Source: an uncultured bacterium
Lineage (GTDB): Bacteria > Verrucomicrobiota > Kiritimatiellia > RFP12 > UBA1067
NCBI GenBank assembly: GCA_902779075.1
Contig: CACZAK010000161.1
Span: forward strand, 1 to 19,868
Direction: 5' to 3'
DNA: 19,868 nt
Shown here: positions 7,332 through 14,350 of the stretch, piece after piece
How the letters are laid out: each line of letters opens with the position of its first letter
How positions within the stretch are numbered: position 1 is the stretch's first letter
Made by a program: the position numbers and the translations under genes
The notes under the pieces: model-generated
The model's input: the letters and a program-made list of their open reading frames with translations, nothing else
The model's database searches: none
What the model was told of the DNA's origin: nothing

Positions 7332-8516
7332 GCAGTTGTGCTTCTGGTGTCAGGTGGTTGCCAGTCGATGAAGGAGAACGGCATACTTTCGCCTCGTTCC
7401 GGCGAACTGTTCCAGACGACGAAGATAGGAACGGGCGTGGTGGCGTCAAGTTGCGTCTTCCCAACGGCGCTGGGTTGGTTAGCCATGCAAAAGGGACATT
7501 TGATCGGGTTGCCGGTCGCCATCATCTTTTCGCCGTTTGCCATTGTCGCGCCCGTCTTGGACCTTGGCGTGGTTTCGCCATTGACGGACTTAGCCTGTCT
7601 GCCGTACGACCTGTCCCAACCGCAGCATGGTTTTTACATTCGGATCGTCGATGAGGACGGCAAGCCGATTCCCGGAGCCCAGATTTCCGGAAGCGTAGAA
7701 AACGATGGGTATAACGATTGGTATGGCCACCTTTTGTCAACGACGGATTTGAGCGGCACGACGGACGAGGCTGGAGAATTCTATGTCGGGCGGCTCTTCA
7801 AGTGTAAAGGTTCGATGGAGGCAAAGGCTTCGGGGTATGCACCTTGGCTTGGGTCGGAAAGTATTCGGCTTCCTAAGAACGAGAAGTGTTCTGGCGGGCA
7901 GACGGCAGTCACCAACGCCATCCCCACGGGGGAGCGTATCGTGTTGCAGTATGTAATGAAGCGGTCGAACGTCGGCGATTGGAACCAGAAGTCCGACCTT
8001 TCGCGCGAAGAAGTCGAGAAGCTTTGCGTGGGAACCTGGAGGCCCGACGAAGACGCATGCAAGTTCATCGTTGATGAATTAGGCATGAAGACCGGACAGG
8101 AGAACCCGGCTGAACACTGGATTGAACTGCGTTCCGATGGAACTGCTGTCTGTCATGCGCCAGGGCGTTACTACAAGAGCAGTGTCAGTTCGCTCTACAG
8201 CCATGAACTGCGCCATTTTCAGAAGCCATTCGCATGGACGGTCGAACGGAACGAGGCGTCTCCATGGAGGCCTGTGTCTGGGAATGCCTGGATACTTATG
8301 CGATGGACATGGCGTGCGCGCCTGTCCGTTGTGGATGAGAAGGAAAAATATCGCAAGGATGTGCGGTACTATCTTGGGGAAGACGATAAAGGTGTCTATC
8401 TTGCTGCAGAGTGCGAAGACTATTACGTACCCCCACGCTGTATACTTAAGTTCCGCAAGGTACCTAGCTTGAAACAACCCTCACCCCCACGCGGCGGAGC
8501 TGCCTCAGGCATGTGA
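7257..8516 (+). CDS. Family A lipoprotein with extended signal peptide (CLPYDL plus carboxypeptidase-regulatory-like domain)
   Basis: This 419-aa protein begins with a long polar n-region (KKLETGNIGIGNTSILAT) and then a hydrophobic core ending VSGGC (Cys35), a slightly imperfect lipobox. Then come ELFQTTKIGTG, a hydrophobic stretch (about 85-110), SPLTDLACLPYDLSQP, a beta-sandwich-like domain (from about 126: YIRIVDEDGKPIPGAQ, GTTDEAGEF), SREEVEKL, and a C-terminal region with YYLGEDDKGVYL and LKFRKV. Its first 165 nt are nearly identical to those of the gene at 8586. The last 16 residues (SLKQPSPPRGGAASGM and neighbours) are absent from paralogues and appear to be read-through into intergenic repeat DNA. 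AAGGGA lies upstream of the ATG. It is 40 nt after the phosphatase gene. Function unknown. Confidence 0.87.
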   Translation: MKKLETGNIGIGNTSILATISRLLAAVVLLVSGGCQSMKENGILSPRSGELFQTTKIGTGVVASSCVFPTALGWLAMQKGHLIGLPVAIIFSPFAIVAPVLDLGVVSPLTDLACLPYDLSQPQHGFYIRIVDEDGKPIPGAQISGSVENDGYNDWYGHLLSTTDLSGTTDEAGEFYVGRLFKCKGSMEAKASGYAPWLGSESIRLPKNEKCSGGQTAVTNAIPTGERIVLQYVMKRSNVGDWNQKSDLSREEVEKLCVGTWRPDEDACKFIVDELGMKTGQENPAEHWIELRSDGTAVCHAPGRYYKSSVSSLYSHELRHFQKPFAWTVERNEASPWRPVSGNAWILMRWTWRARLSVVDEKEKYRKDVRYYLGEDDKGVYLAAECEDYYVPPRCILKFRKVPSLKQPSPPRGGAASGM

Positions 8517-8547
8517 GTGCGGAGTGTCGGGCGGGCGACGAGCGGGG

Positions 8548-8585
8548 TACGCCCTGCGGCGGCAAGCGAAAGGAGTAGATGAATC
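8548..8585 (+). repeat. Leader repeat (CCCTGCGGCGGCAA), copy 1
   Basis: The block CCCTGCGGCGGCAAGCGAAA followed by GGAGTAGATGAATC ends at the ATG of the gene at 8586. It matches the 3' half of the 73-nt leaders at 17565-17637 and 19256-19328. AAAGGAG (8569-8575) acts as the ribosome-binding site with 10-nt spacing. Confidence 0.8.
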
Positions 8586-8660
8586 ATGAAGAAACTGGAA
8601 ATTGGCAACATTGGAACTGGCAACACTTCCACATTGGCAACAATCGGCAGACTGCTTGCC
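8586..8660 (+). repeat. 75-nt signal-peptide cassette, class II, copy 2
   Basis: This is the same 75-nt start as 7257-7331. Here the near-identity with the 7257 gene runs on to nt 8750 (165 nt, six differences), much higher than in the rest of the two genes. The sub-segment 8618-8642 recurs inverted at 15158-15182. Confidence 0.9.
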
Positions 8661-9749
8661 GCAGTTGTGCTTCTGGTGTCAGGTGGTTGCCAGTCGATGA
8701 AGGAGAACGGCATGCTTTCGCCTCGTTCCGGCGAACTGTTCCAGACGACGCGCATGGGGCCGGGGAAGACCACGGAGTCATGCTGCATGGTAACGGTGTG
8801 GGGTCTGTTTGCCGCGTCAGAGGGGCATTCGTTTGGCTATCTGGTCGCCCTTGCAGGATTGCCATTGGCGCTACCGGCTTATATTGTAGATGAGTGTGTC
8901 ATGTCGCCATTGACGGACATCGTCTGCCTGCCCTATGATCTGTGCCAACCCAACCACGGGTTCTACATTCGGATTGTCGATGAAGACGGCAAGCCAGTGC
9001 CGAATGTGAGAGTCTCCGGCGGTGTCGACACCGGCTTGGACAACTTGCTTGAGCTGGACGAGTCGTCGTTCGATGGGAAGACGGACAAAGCGGGCGAGTT
9101 CCTTGTCAGCAGGCTTTTCGGCAAGCCGACAGGATCGTTCAGGGCATCGGCATTGGGATACATGCCGTGGTATTTCCCAAAGAACATCAAGCTGGACGGC
9201 GTGAAGCCGGAGGCGGATGGGCGCATCGTACTTCAGTACGTTGTGAAAAAGTCTGACCTTGGTACATGGAAGGCAAAGACGGACATGACAAGGGAAGAGA
9301 TCCTGTCAATTTTGCCAGGCAAGTGGTCTGCGGATTCCGAGACGCGCAAACTGCTGGCGACGGAATTGAGCTGGCCTTCAACGGATGACCCCGACAAACA
9401 TTGTTTTACGATTGATCCAGCGGGATCGGTTGTCTCCAGGGTTCCAGAGGATTACCGAAGCGCATTTTGCCGAGACAACCCCTGGCGAAACGGAGACAAG
9501 TTCGTGATCTGGAAACTACATCGAAAAGGTGAGTTGGAATTGAAGTGGAACGCCAAAGAGCAAAAGGGTTGGTTGTGGGCGGTCCGCCTTATTTGGACGA
9601 TCCCCCTGACTAAAAGCAAAGGCGAGTACAGTATCCAAGATGAATACTATCTTGGCGAAGATGAGAAAGGCATCTATCTTTCTCCGGGATTCCACTGTGA
9701 ATTTATCGGTCCTGAGATAACGCTAAAATTCCGCAAGGTGACGAAATAA
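8586..9749 (+). CDS. Family A lipoprotein (intact reference copy)
   Basis: The 387-aa product has the same cassette as the protein at 7257: polar n-region, hydrophobic core and VSGGC (Cys35). It carries ELFQTTRMGPG, a hydrophobic stretch (about 75-105), MSPLTDIVCLPYDLCQP, a carboxypeptidase-regulatory-like beta domain (FYIRIVDEDGKPVPNV, GKTDKAGEF), MTREEILSILPGKWSAD, HCFTIDPAGSVV, YYLGEDEKGIYLSPG and the ending LKFRKVTK. The CLPYDL block resembles YceK/YidQ-type lipoproteins; this and the beta domain are pattern matches only. It is the template showing what was deleted in the pseudogene at 697. The start is fixed by AAAGGAG 10 nt upstream. It ends 22 nt before the next gene. Confidence 0.87.
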   Translation: MKKLEIGNIGTGNTSTLATIGRLLAAVVLLVSGGCQSMKENGMLSPRSGELFQTTRMGPGKTTESCCMVTVWGLFAASEGHSFGYLVALAGLPLALPAYIVDECVMSPLTDIVCLPYDLCQPNHGFYIRIVDEDGKPVPNVRVSGGVDTGLDNLLELDESSFDGKTDKAGEFLVSRLFGKPTGSFRASALGYMPWYFPKNIKLDGVKPEADGRIVLQYVVKKSDLGTWKAKTDMTREEILSILPGKWSADSETRKLLATELSWPSTDDPDKHCFTIDPAGSVVSRVPEDYRSAFCRDNPWRNGDKFVIWKLHRKGELELKWNAKEQKGWLWAVRLIWTIPLTKSKGEYSIQDEYYLGEDEKGIYLSPGFHCEFIGPEITLKFRKVTK

Positions 9750-9771
9750 AGCATTTTAAGTGGGGAACAAA

Positions 9772-9846
9772 ATGAAGAAACTGGAAACTGGCAACATTGG
9801 AACTGGCAACATTTCCACATTGGCAACATTCAGCAGACTGCTTGCC
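9772..9846 (+). repeat. 75-nt signal-peptide cassette, class II, copy 3
   Basis: This copy of the cassette is attached to an unrelated mature protein. Similarity to the 7257 and 8586 genes is clear for the first 75 nt and weak after that, marking a module boundary inside the hydrophobic core of the signal peptide. Confidence 0.88.
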
Positions 9847-11490
9847 GTAGTCGCGCTCTTGGCGGTGGGCGGTTGCAAGATGAAGGAGTTCGCCTCGACT
9901 CCGCTGTACAGCGGCGACGAGGTGAAGTTCACGGGCGCGGTCGAGGACCGCGTGAACCTGTGGCCGCTCGCCTACTGGCGCGAGCCCGTCGGGTCGATCA
10001 TCTGGCCGGTCGTCTCGTGGGGCGACGACCATCTCGCGTTTCGCCCCGTCTGGTCGCAGTACAAACGGCACGGCTACGGCGAGTATGACGAGTTCAATCT
10101 CTTCTGGCCGATCTGCCAGTTCGACACGAGGGACAACGACTACCGCGTGTTCCCGTTCTTCTGGCTCTTCCCTGCGTTCTGGTGGAGTGACGACGCCATG
10201 GTCGTTCTGCCGTTCTGGTGGCTGAACAAAGCCGAATCTTTCGGTATATTCCCGCTCTACTGGCACATAAACATACGCGGAAGCCTCGACATGCTCTTCC
10301 CGCTGTATGGCTATTGGCCGGGCAAAAGCAGCAATGGCCTCTGGGCGTTCTGCGGACTTGCGGGCTACGAAAGACAGGACGGCAAACTCGCAAACCACCG
10401 CATCCTCCCGCTCTACCTGTGGAGCAAGGGTAGTTTCTACTCGATTCCCTACTCGCGCTATGAGAATGACGAGCAAACCAAGAGCCGCATCCTCTGCGGG
10501 CTCGCCGGCGCAAACTCGTCAACGAACGGCGAATACGAGGCGTCGTGGCTGTTCCCGTTCTACTACCACGATACGAACAAACTCATCACGCCGCTGTTCG
10601 GGAAGTCCGGCGACTACAGCTGGGCGATGCCGCTCTACTACAACGACGATGAACTTTTCATCACGATGCTCTACGGACGCAACAAGAAGGAAGAAAGCGA
10701 CTGGCTGTTCCCGCTCTTCTACCGCGACAAGGAGTCCTTCGTGACGCCGCTCTTTGGGAAGTCCCGCGATTCGGAATGGCTGTTCCCGCTGTACATGCGA
10801 GAAAAGAACTCAATCTACACGATACCGTATGGCAGGCAGGTTAGCGGGGCCTACACGAACACGTATTTCGCGGCCGGGCTCGCGGGTGTCAAGTCCGGCA
10901 AGGAGGAGGGTGGCTGGCTCTTCCCGCTCTTTGACCACGAGAAGTACGCGGACTTCGACGAGAAGCTCGCGTTTCTCGACGCGAAGAAACTGCCGACACG
11001 CGAGAAACATTTCTGGACGCATGACAAACGCACGCACCTGCTCGTCTCCGACAACGACAGGTGGGTGTACGGAGACGACATGAACAACGCGGACAATACG
11101 TACAAGATGACGTATAAGCACAAGATGGGCAATCGGATCCTGTTCCGGCGAGAGACGAAACGGCGCGTTAAGTTCGACCTCGCCACGCGCGCGAGGGTGT
11201 CGGACACCGAGGAGGGCTGGCATTCGTTCCTGTGGCTCGTCTATCAACACGACTGGAATACGGACGCCGTGAAGGGCACGTCGAAGCAGAGCCACAACGT
11301 CCTGTGGAAGCTCTGGGACTGGAAAGAGGAGAACGGCAACATTGCGCTCGATGTGTTCCCTGGATTCACGTACGACTCGAAGACGAACGGCTACGTGAAG
11401 ACATCGCTTCTTTGGCGGCTTTTCCGCTACGAGAACGACCCCGAAAAAGACCGAAAGGTTGACTTCCTCTTCGTGCCGGTCTGGAGGTGA
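9772..11490 (+). CDS. Lipoprotein with aromatic WLFPL repeats, function unknown
   Basis: The 572-aa protein has the class II cassette and a good lipobox (VGGC, Cys35). The mature part is very rich in Trp, Tyr and Phe and built from short repeats. The clearest run is about residues 257-350 (nt 10540-10830): WLFPFYYHDTNKLITPLFGK, WAMPLYY...ITMLYG, WLFPLFYRDKESFVTPLFGK, WLFPLYMREKNSIYTIPYG. A second motif, GLAG followed some 12 residues later by an LFPL-like block, occurs three times. The C-terminal quarter has alternating aromatic/charged strands (LLWRLFRYENDPEKDRKVDFLFVPVW). The alternation suggests repeated beta-hairpins, such as an outer-surface beta-solenoid or membrane-associated beta-sheet. 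I do not recognise a named family. The ATG at 9772 is chosen over the GTG at 9760 because the cassette starts there. Confidence 0.85.
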   Translation: MKKLETGNIGTGNISTLATFSRLLAVVALLAVGGCKMKEFASTPLYSGDEVKFTGAVEDRVNLWPLAYWREPVGSIIWPVVSWGDDHLAFRPVWSQYKRHGYGEYDEFNLFWPICQFDTRDNDYRVFPFFWLFPAFWWSDDAMVVLPFWWLNKAESFGIFPLYWHINIRGSLDMLFPLYGYWPGKSSNGLWAFCGLAGYERQDGKLANHRILPLYLWSKGSFYSIPYSRYENDEQTKSRILCGLAGANSSTNGEYEASWLFPFYYHDTNKLITPLFGKSGDYSWAMPLYYNDDELFITMLYGRNKKEESDWLFPLFYRDKESFVTPLFGKSRDSEWLFPLYMREKNSIYTIPYGRQVSGAYTNTYFAAGLAGVKSGKEEGGWLFPLFDHEKYADFDEKLAFLDAKKLPTREKHFWTHDKRTHLLVSDNDRWVYGDDMNNADNTYKMTYKHKMGNRILFRRETKRRVKFDLATRARVSDTEEGWHSFLWLVYQHDWNTDAVKGTSKQSHNVLWKLWDWKEENGNIALDVFPGFTYDSKTNGYVKTSLLWRLFRYENDPEKDRKVDFLFVPVWR

Positions 11491-11542
11491 ATCGGCACGC
11501 AAAAAGGTGTAATGAGGTATTTTCCATCGGGAAAGAAATGAC

Positions 11543-12364
11543 ATGAAGACCAATTACCATACTCACACGACATGGTGCGACGGAAAGGATTCGCCGGAGA
11601 CCGTGGTGCTTGCGGCGATCGAGAAGGGGTTCGGCGCCATCGGATTTTCGTCACACGCCATGTTGCCCGAAGACGACACGTCTTGGGTGCTGACGCCCGA
11701 AAAGGCGCCACGTTATGCGGCGGAGATCCGCACCCTCGCGAAGAAGTACGAGGGACGCATTCGCATATTGTGCGGCGTTGAGGCGGACTACGTGCCGGGC
11801 GGTGCAACGCCTGACCGGCGCGCGTACGCCGCCATCTCGCCCGACTACATCATCGGTTCCGTCCATTTCGTCGTCGCCCCCGACGGCGCGCGCGTGAGCG
11901 TGGACGAATCGCCCGAGTCGCTTGCGGACGGCATTCGCCGTCATTTCGGCGGCGATGCCGAGGCGTATCTGCACGCCTACTTCGCGCAGGTGCGCGAAAT
12001 GCTTCTCTCATGCGACTTCGATGTCGTCGGACATCTGGACCTTGTGCGCAAGTTCAACACGCGCCATCCGTACTTCGACGAAACCGCTCCGCGGTATCTC
12101 GCCGAACTCGACCGGACGGCGGACGCCGTGTCGGCGAGCGGGAAGATCGCCGAAGTCAACACGGGCGCGATCTCGCGCGGCTGGCTTGACGACGCCTATC
12201 CGTCCGCCGCCTTCCGCAACCGGCTGCGCGCGCGCGGCGTGAAGTTTATCTTGAGCGCGGACGCCCATGCCGCAGATGCCATCGACTGCGCTTTCGATCG
12301 ATTCGGCGACTGCGAGGTGTTCCTGCCATCCCCCTTGCCCCAGGACGTGCAATCAATGCGTTAG
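11543..12364 (+). CDS. PHP-domain histidinol-phosphatase-like phosphohydrolase (HisK type)
   Basis: The 273-aa cytoplasmic protein has the PHP metal ligands in order: His6 and His8 (NYHTHTTWCDG), His38 (GFSSHAML), Glu80 (GVEADY), His108 (GSVHFV), His164 (GHLDL), and Asp240 and His242 (LSADAH). It matches the HisJ/HisK histidinol-phosphatase class, which removes phosphate from histidinol phosphate in histidine synthesis. Related PHP enzymes act on other small phosphate esters, and no other his gene is nearby, so the substrate is uncertain. GGGAAAG precedes the ATG. The last 12 nt overlap the end of hipA on the other strand. It is probably the last gene of the + strand run. Confidence 0.88.
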   Translation: MKTNYHTHTTWCDGKDSPETVVLAAIEKGFGAIGFSSHAMLPEDDTSWVLTPEKAPRYAAEIRTLAKKYEGRIRILCGVEADYVPGGATPDRRAYAAISPDYIIGSVHFVVAPDGARVSVDESPESLADGIRRHFGGDAEAYLHAYFAQVREMLLSCDFDVVGHLDLVRKFNTRHPYFDETAPRYLAELDRTADAVSASGKIAEVNTGAISRGWLDDAYPSAAFRNRLRARGVKFILSADAHAADAIDCAFDRFGDCEVFLPSPLPQDVQSMR

Positions 12365-13585
12365 CTGTTGGATTCTGCGGTGGATTCCTTGCACGATGTC
12401 ATGGTAGATCGGCGAGGGATGTGAGGTGTTCGCTTCGTCGACGAGAGGCGGAAGCTGGGTTTTGACCGATGCGCACTGGCGTGTGATTGCGTCGATTACG
12501 ACTTTCTCTCCGATCCCGGCGCGGCCGAAGGTGCGCACGATCTTGCCGGGCGTGATCCAACGGAACTCGAACTTGCCATCGAACTTCATCGCCATCTTCT
12601 TTGCGATGGCCGGATAGACCGTGGTGCAGATAACGTCATACACCGGCGCGAGGCGAGGCGTTCCGGATTGGTACAGGATGGAGAAGTTCTTGCCGTGCGC
12701 ATCCCCGTTCCCGACGATGAAGTTGAACACGCATCGGTCGACAAACGAAATCACGTCCGAAAGCGGTAGCCGCATCGACAGCAACAGTTTCGCACATTCG
12801 GCTATTGAGGGCCCTCCCTGATCTTGGTATTTGATTTCTGGACGGCACCTGAGAAGCTGGCAGAAGTCCTCTTGATGGAGTCTGGTGACGACGCCGTCCC
12901 GTACTTCGCGATCATAGCGCACGGTCACGTAGAAGGGCTCGCCGTCGAACGTCACGATGTCGCAGTCCGCCGTGTTGAATCCGCACGCCTTGGACAGTCT
13001 CATGCAGAACCATTCGTTGAAAACGCTCTCTGGGAACCGGTCGATGTTTGGCTTGAAGATGTGTGTGGACGGCGTCCCGTGGAGTGGAAGGAGGACCTTG
13101 CCGTCCTTAAGGCACGCGATGAGTTTGTCCTGTGCGCCGGCTCCGGAAATGCCGCGAAACTCGTCACCGATTCCGAGCGGACGCTTCGCGAGGTTTCGCA
13201 GCAGTTCAGCCGCCTCGCCGTCCGACAGTTCGCGGAACTCCGGCGATGCAGGGTCGTTCGGCCTTTGCGGCGGTTCGTAGAACGCGACTGCACCGGCGCA
13301 GTCGCCGCCGATCTCGCGAAGAAGACCGAAGGTGTCCTCTGGCGACAGGCGCAGGATGTCCGCGATGCGGCGGCGCACGCCTTCGTCAGGAAGAAGGTTG
13401 GAAAAGAATGCGGCGATATCGCGTTCGTCGAACGGTTCTGCGCCAAGTGGCAATGTGCCGGAGAGCGGGATGGCGGCGTTGGAGGCGAGATAGTCCGCGA
13501 GGTAGCGGAACGTCAGTACCCCGCTGTTGTCACGCAGAAGGGTCCCGGCTAGGCGGCCGCAGAGATATACGTCAAGCTGTTCCAT
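12353..13585 (-). CDS. hipA: HipA-like serine/threonine kinase toxin
   Basis: The 410-aa protein has the HipA N-terminal subdomain (DVYLCGRLAGTLLRD; FSNLLPDEGVRRRIA, about residues 5-105) followed by the kinase domain. Key parts are Ser147 in SGAGAQDKL (the autophosphorylated Ser loop of E. coli HipA), Lys178 in HIFKPN, the catalytic Asp295 in VGNGDAHGKN and the metal-binding Asp317 in APVYDV. In E. coli, HipA phosphorylates glutamyl-tRNA synthetase, stops translation and gives persistence; the target here is unknown. All key residues are present, so the toxin looks active. Its ATG overlaps the hipB stop (TAATG), showing translational coupling. It runs against the surrounding + strand genes, as expected for an inserted module. 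Confidence 0.94.
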   Translation of the reverse strand: MEQLDVYLCGRLAGTLLRDNSGVLTFRYLADYLASNAAIPLSGTLPLGAEPFDERDIAAFFSNLLPDEGVRRRIADILRLSPEDTFGLLREIGGDCAGAVAFYEPPQRPNDPASPEFRELSDGEAAELLRNLAKRPLGIGDEFRGISGAGAQDKLIACLKDGKVLLPLHGTPSTHIFKPNIDRFPESVFNEWFCMRLSKACGFNTADCDIVTFDGEPFYVTVRYDREVRDGVVTRLHQEDFCQLLRCRPEIKYQDQGGPSIAECAKLLLSMRLPLSDVISFVDRCVFNFIVGNGDAHGKNFSILYQSGTPRLAPVYDVICTTVYPAIAKKMAMKFDGKFEFRWITPGKIVRTFGRAGIGEKVVIDAITRQCASVKTQLPPLVDEANTSHPSPIYHDIVQGIHRRIQQLTH

Positions 13586-13815
13586 TATTTGTTATCCCAT
13601 GGCGAGTAAATGAAGAGCCCGAGACCAAGTGTCTGAAGAACTTTCAGGAGTTTCTGTACCTGAATCGTGCCCTTGCCGTTCTCCAGATCGGAAATGAACC
13701 GTATGCCCGTTCCGGCGATGCCGGCGAGCTGCATCTGGGTGACGCTCTGACGCTTGCGCTCAGATTTTATTAGCTGCCCTATCTCCACGACAGTTTTTTG
13801 CTCTTCATGCTTCAT
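13585..13815 (-). CDS. hipB: HipB-like antitoxin, XRE-family helix-turn-helix regulator
   Basis: The 76-aa protein contains a Cro/C1-type HTH (about residues 10-65: LIKSERKRQSVTQMQLAGIAGTGI split across helices 1-3, then FISDLENGKG). It ends in a hydrophobic tail, LGLGLFIYSPWDNK. It should neutralise HipA and repress the operon. I chose the ATG at 13815; the upstream ATG at 13875 lies inside the -35 box of the predicted promoter and would add 20 residues unlike HipB. AGAAGG precedes the start. Two matching palindromes flank the promoter. Confidence 0.9.
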   Translation of the reverse strand: MKHEEQKTVVEIGQLIKSERKRQSVTQMQLAGIAGTGIRFISDLENGKGTIQVQKLLKVLQTLGLGLFIYSPWDNK

Positions 13816-13834
13816 GTCTTTCGCCTTCTGTGCT

Positions 13835-13898
13835 TTACCGAGCGGTAATATATCATAATCTCGTTCGCATGGCAACTGTTAAAATTACCGAACGGGAA
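13835..13898 (-). promoter_or_regulatory. hipBA promoter with two operator candidates
   Basis: On the - strand, TTGCCA (-35, nt 13870-13875), a 17-nt spacer and TATATT (-10, nt 13847-13852) form a good sigma-70 promoter. A perfect palindrome, TTACCG-AG-CGGTAA (13835-13848), overlaps the downstream edge of the -10 box. A similar imperfect one, TTACCG-AA-CGGGAA (13885-13898), lies 9 bp upstream of the -35 box. Their centres are 50 bp apart, about five helical turns, as expected for HipB dimers binding one face of the DNA and blocking polymerase. Confidence 0.72.
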
Positions 13899-13913
13899 AA
13901 TAAAGGTGATAAG

Positions 13914-14015
13914 AACTGCAAAATCTACGCTTGATTTGCCGCGAGCGAACTAGCGCGAAATTCGACGTTTACAAATCTCGCGCTTGCCTTGCGGTGGCGC
14001 ATCTGCGTAATTCAC
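13914..14015 (+). repeat. Hairpin-containing dispersed repeat, copy 2 (core 13951-13986)
   Basis: The core TAGCGCGAAATTCGACGTTT and onward matches 3523-3558 with three mismatches. The hairpin is kept (13953-13962 with 13974-13983), including the same A/C mismatch in the stem. Alignment of the flanks continues at lower identity, giving a unit of about 100 nt. The place of the -35/-10 seen at copy 1 reads TTGCCT-N17-GTAATT here, a much weaker promoter. Confidence 0.75.
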
Positions 14016-14065
14016 CGCCGAGCCTTCTGATAATTGGAAACAACTCTTTGAAACAACCTGCCTTT

Positions 14066-14091
14066 GGCGCGCGGGCTAACTCGCCCGCGCC
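14066..14091. other. GC-rich hairpin, possible transcript end or processed RNA structure
   Basis: GGCGCGCGGGC (14066-14076) pairs with GCCCGCGCC (14083-14091) around the loop TAACTC, with a 2-nt bulge. No run of T follows, so it is not a classical intrinsic terminator. It lies about 80 nt past the copy 2 repeat and may close a short transcript from that repeat; this is speculative. Confidence 0.4.
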
Positions 14092-14247
14092 CATTAGCCG
14101 ATCCTCAAACTGTCACAATCCTGAATGTTCAAGGTGCGTCCGCAGGATAATGTTGTTCTTGAAAGTTGTCATGGTTGTTTCCAAATCCCAATACATATGG
14201 GTGAAAAACGCAGATGCGCCCGACTTGCGGATTGGAATCTGCACAAG

Positions 14248-14276
14248 TTGCAATGTGAGATCGGGTATGGTATAAT
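14248..14276 (+). promoter_or_regulatory. Sigma-70-type promoter of the DUF2007-like membrane protein gene
   Basis: TTGCAA (14248-14253), a 17-nt spacer and a perfect TATAAT (14271-14276) lie 75 nt upstream of the ATG at 14351. No other gene start is closer downstream. Confidence 0.7.
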
Positions 14277-14350
14277 CAGTAAAACGAACTTTCCAAAACA
14301 GTACTATCCCTCGTGCGAGAGGGGAGAGGGAACTGGAAAGGTGAAGTGAA

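Larger units (their letters stand above)
13816..14350. other. Gene-free interval between hipB and the membrane protein gene
   Basis: This 535-nt gap holds the hipBA promoter and operators (13835-13898), the second hairpin repeat (about 13914-14015), a GC-rich hairpin (14066-14091) and a promoter (14248-14276). Open frames across it have no protein-like features and overlap the repeats, so I call no gene here. The segment 14092-14245 shows nothing I can name. Confidence 0.6.

Noticed and set aside
10810..11553. 247-codon - strand open frame opposite the WLFPL gene
   Set aside because: Shadow frame in high-GC coding DNA with Arg/Val/Glu-rich composition.
12824..13552. 242-codon + strand open frame across hipA
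   Set aside because: Antisense shadow of hipA, which has all catalytic residues.
3431..14262. Shared 14-mer TGCAATGTGAGATC at 3431 and 14249
   Set aside because: A single shared 14-mer is within what chance allows in 20 kb, and the flanks do not extend the match.
13931..14275. 114-codon + strand open frame in the gap after hipB
   Set aside because: It overlaps the hairpin repeat, has no domain, no ribosome-binding site and a composition unlike the real genes.
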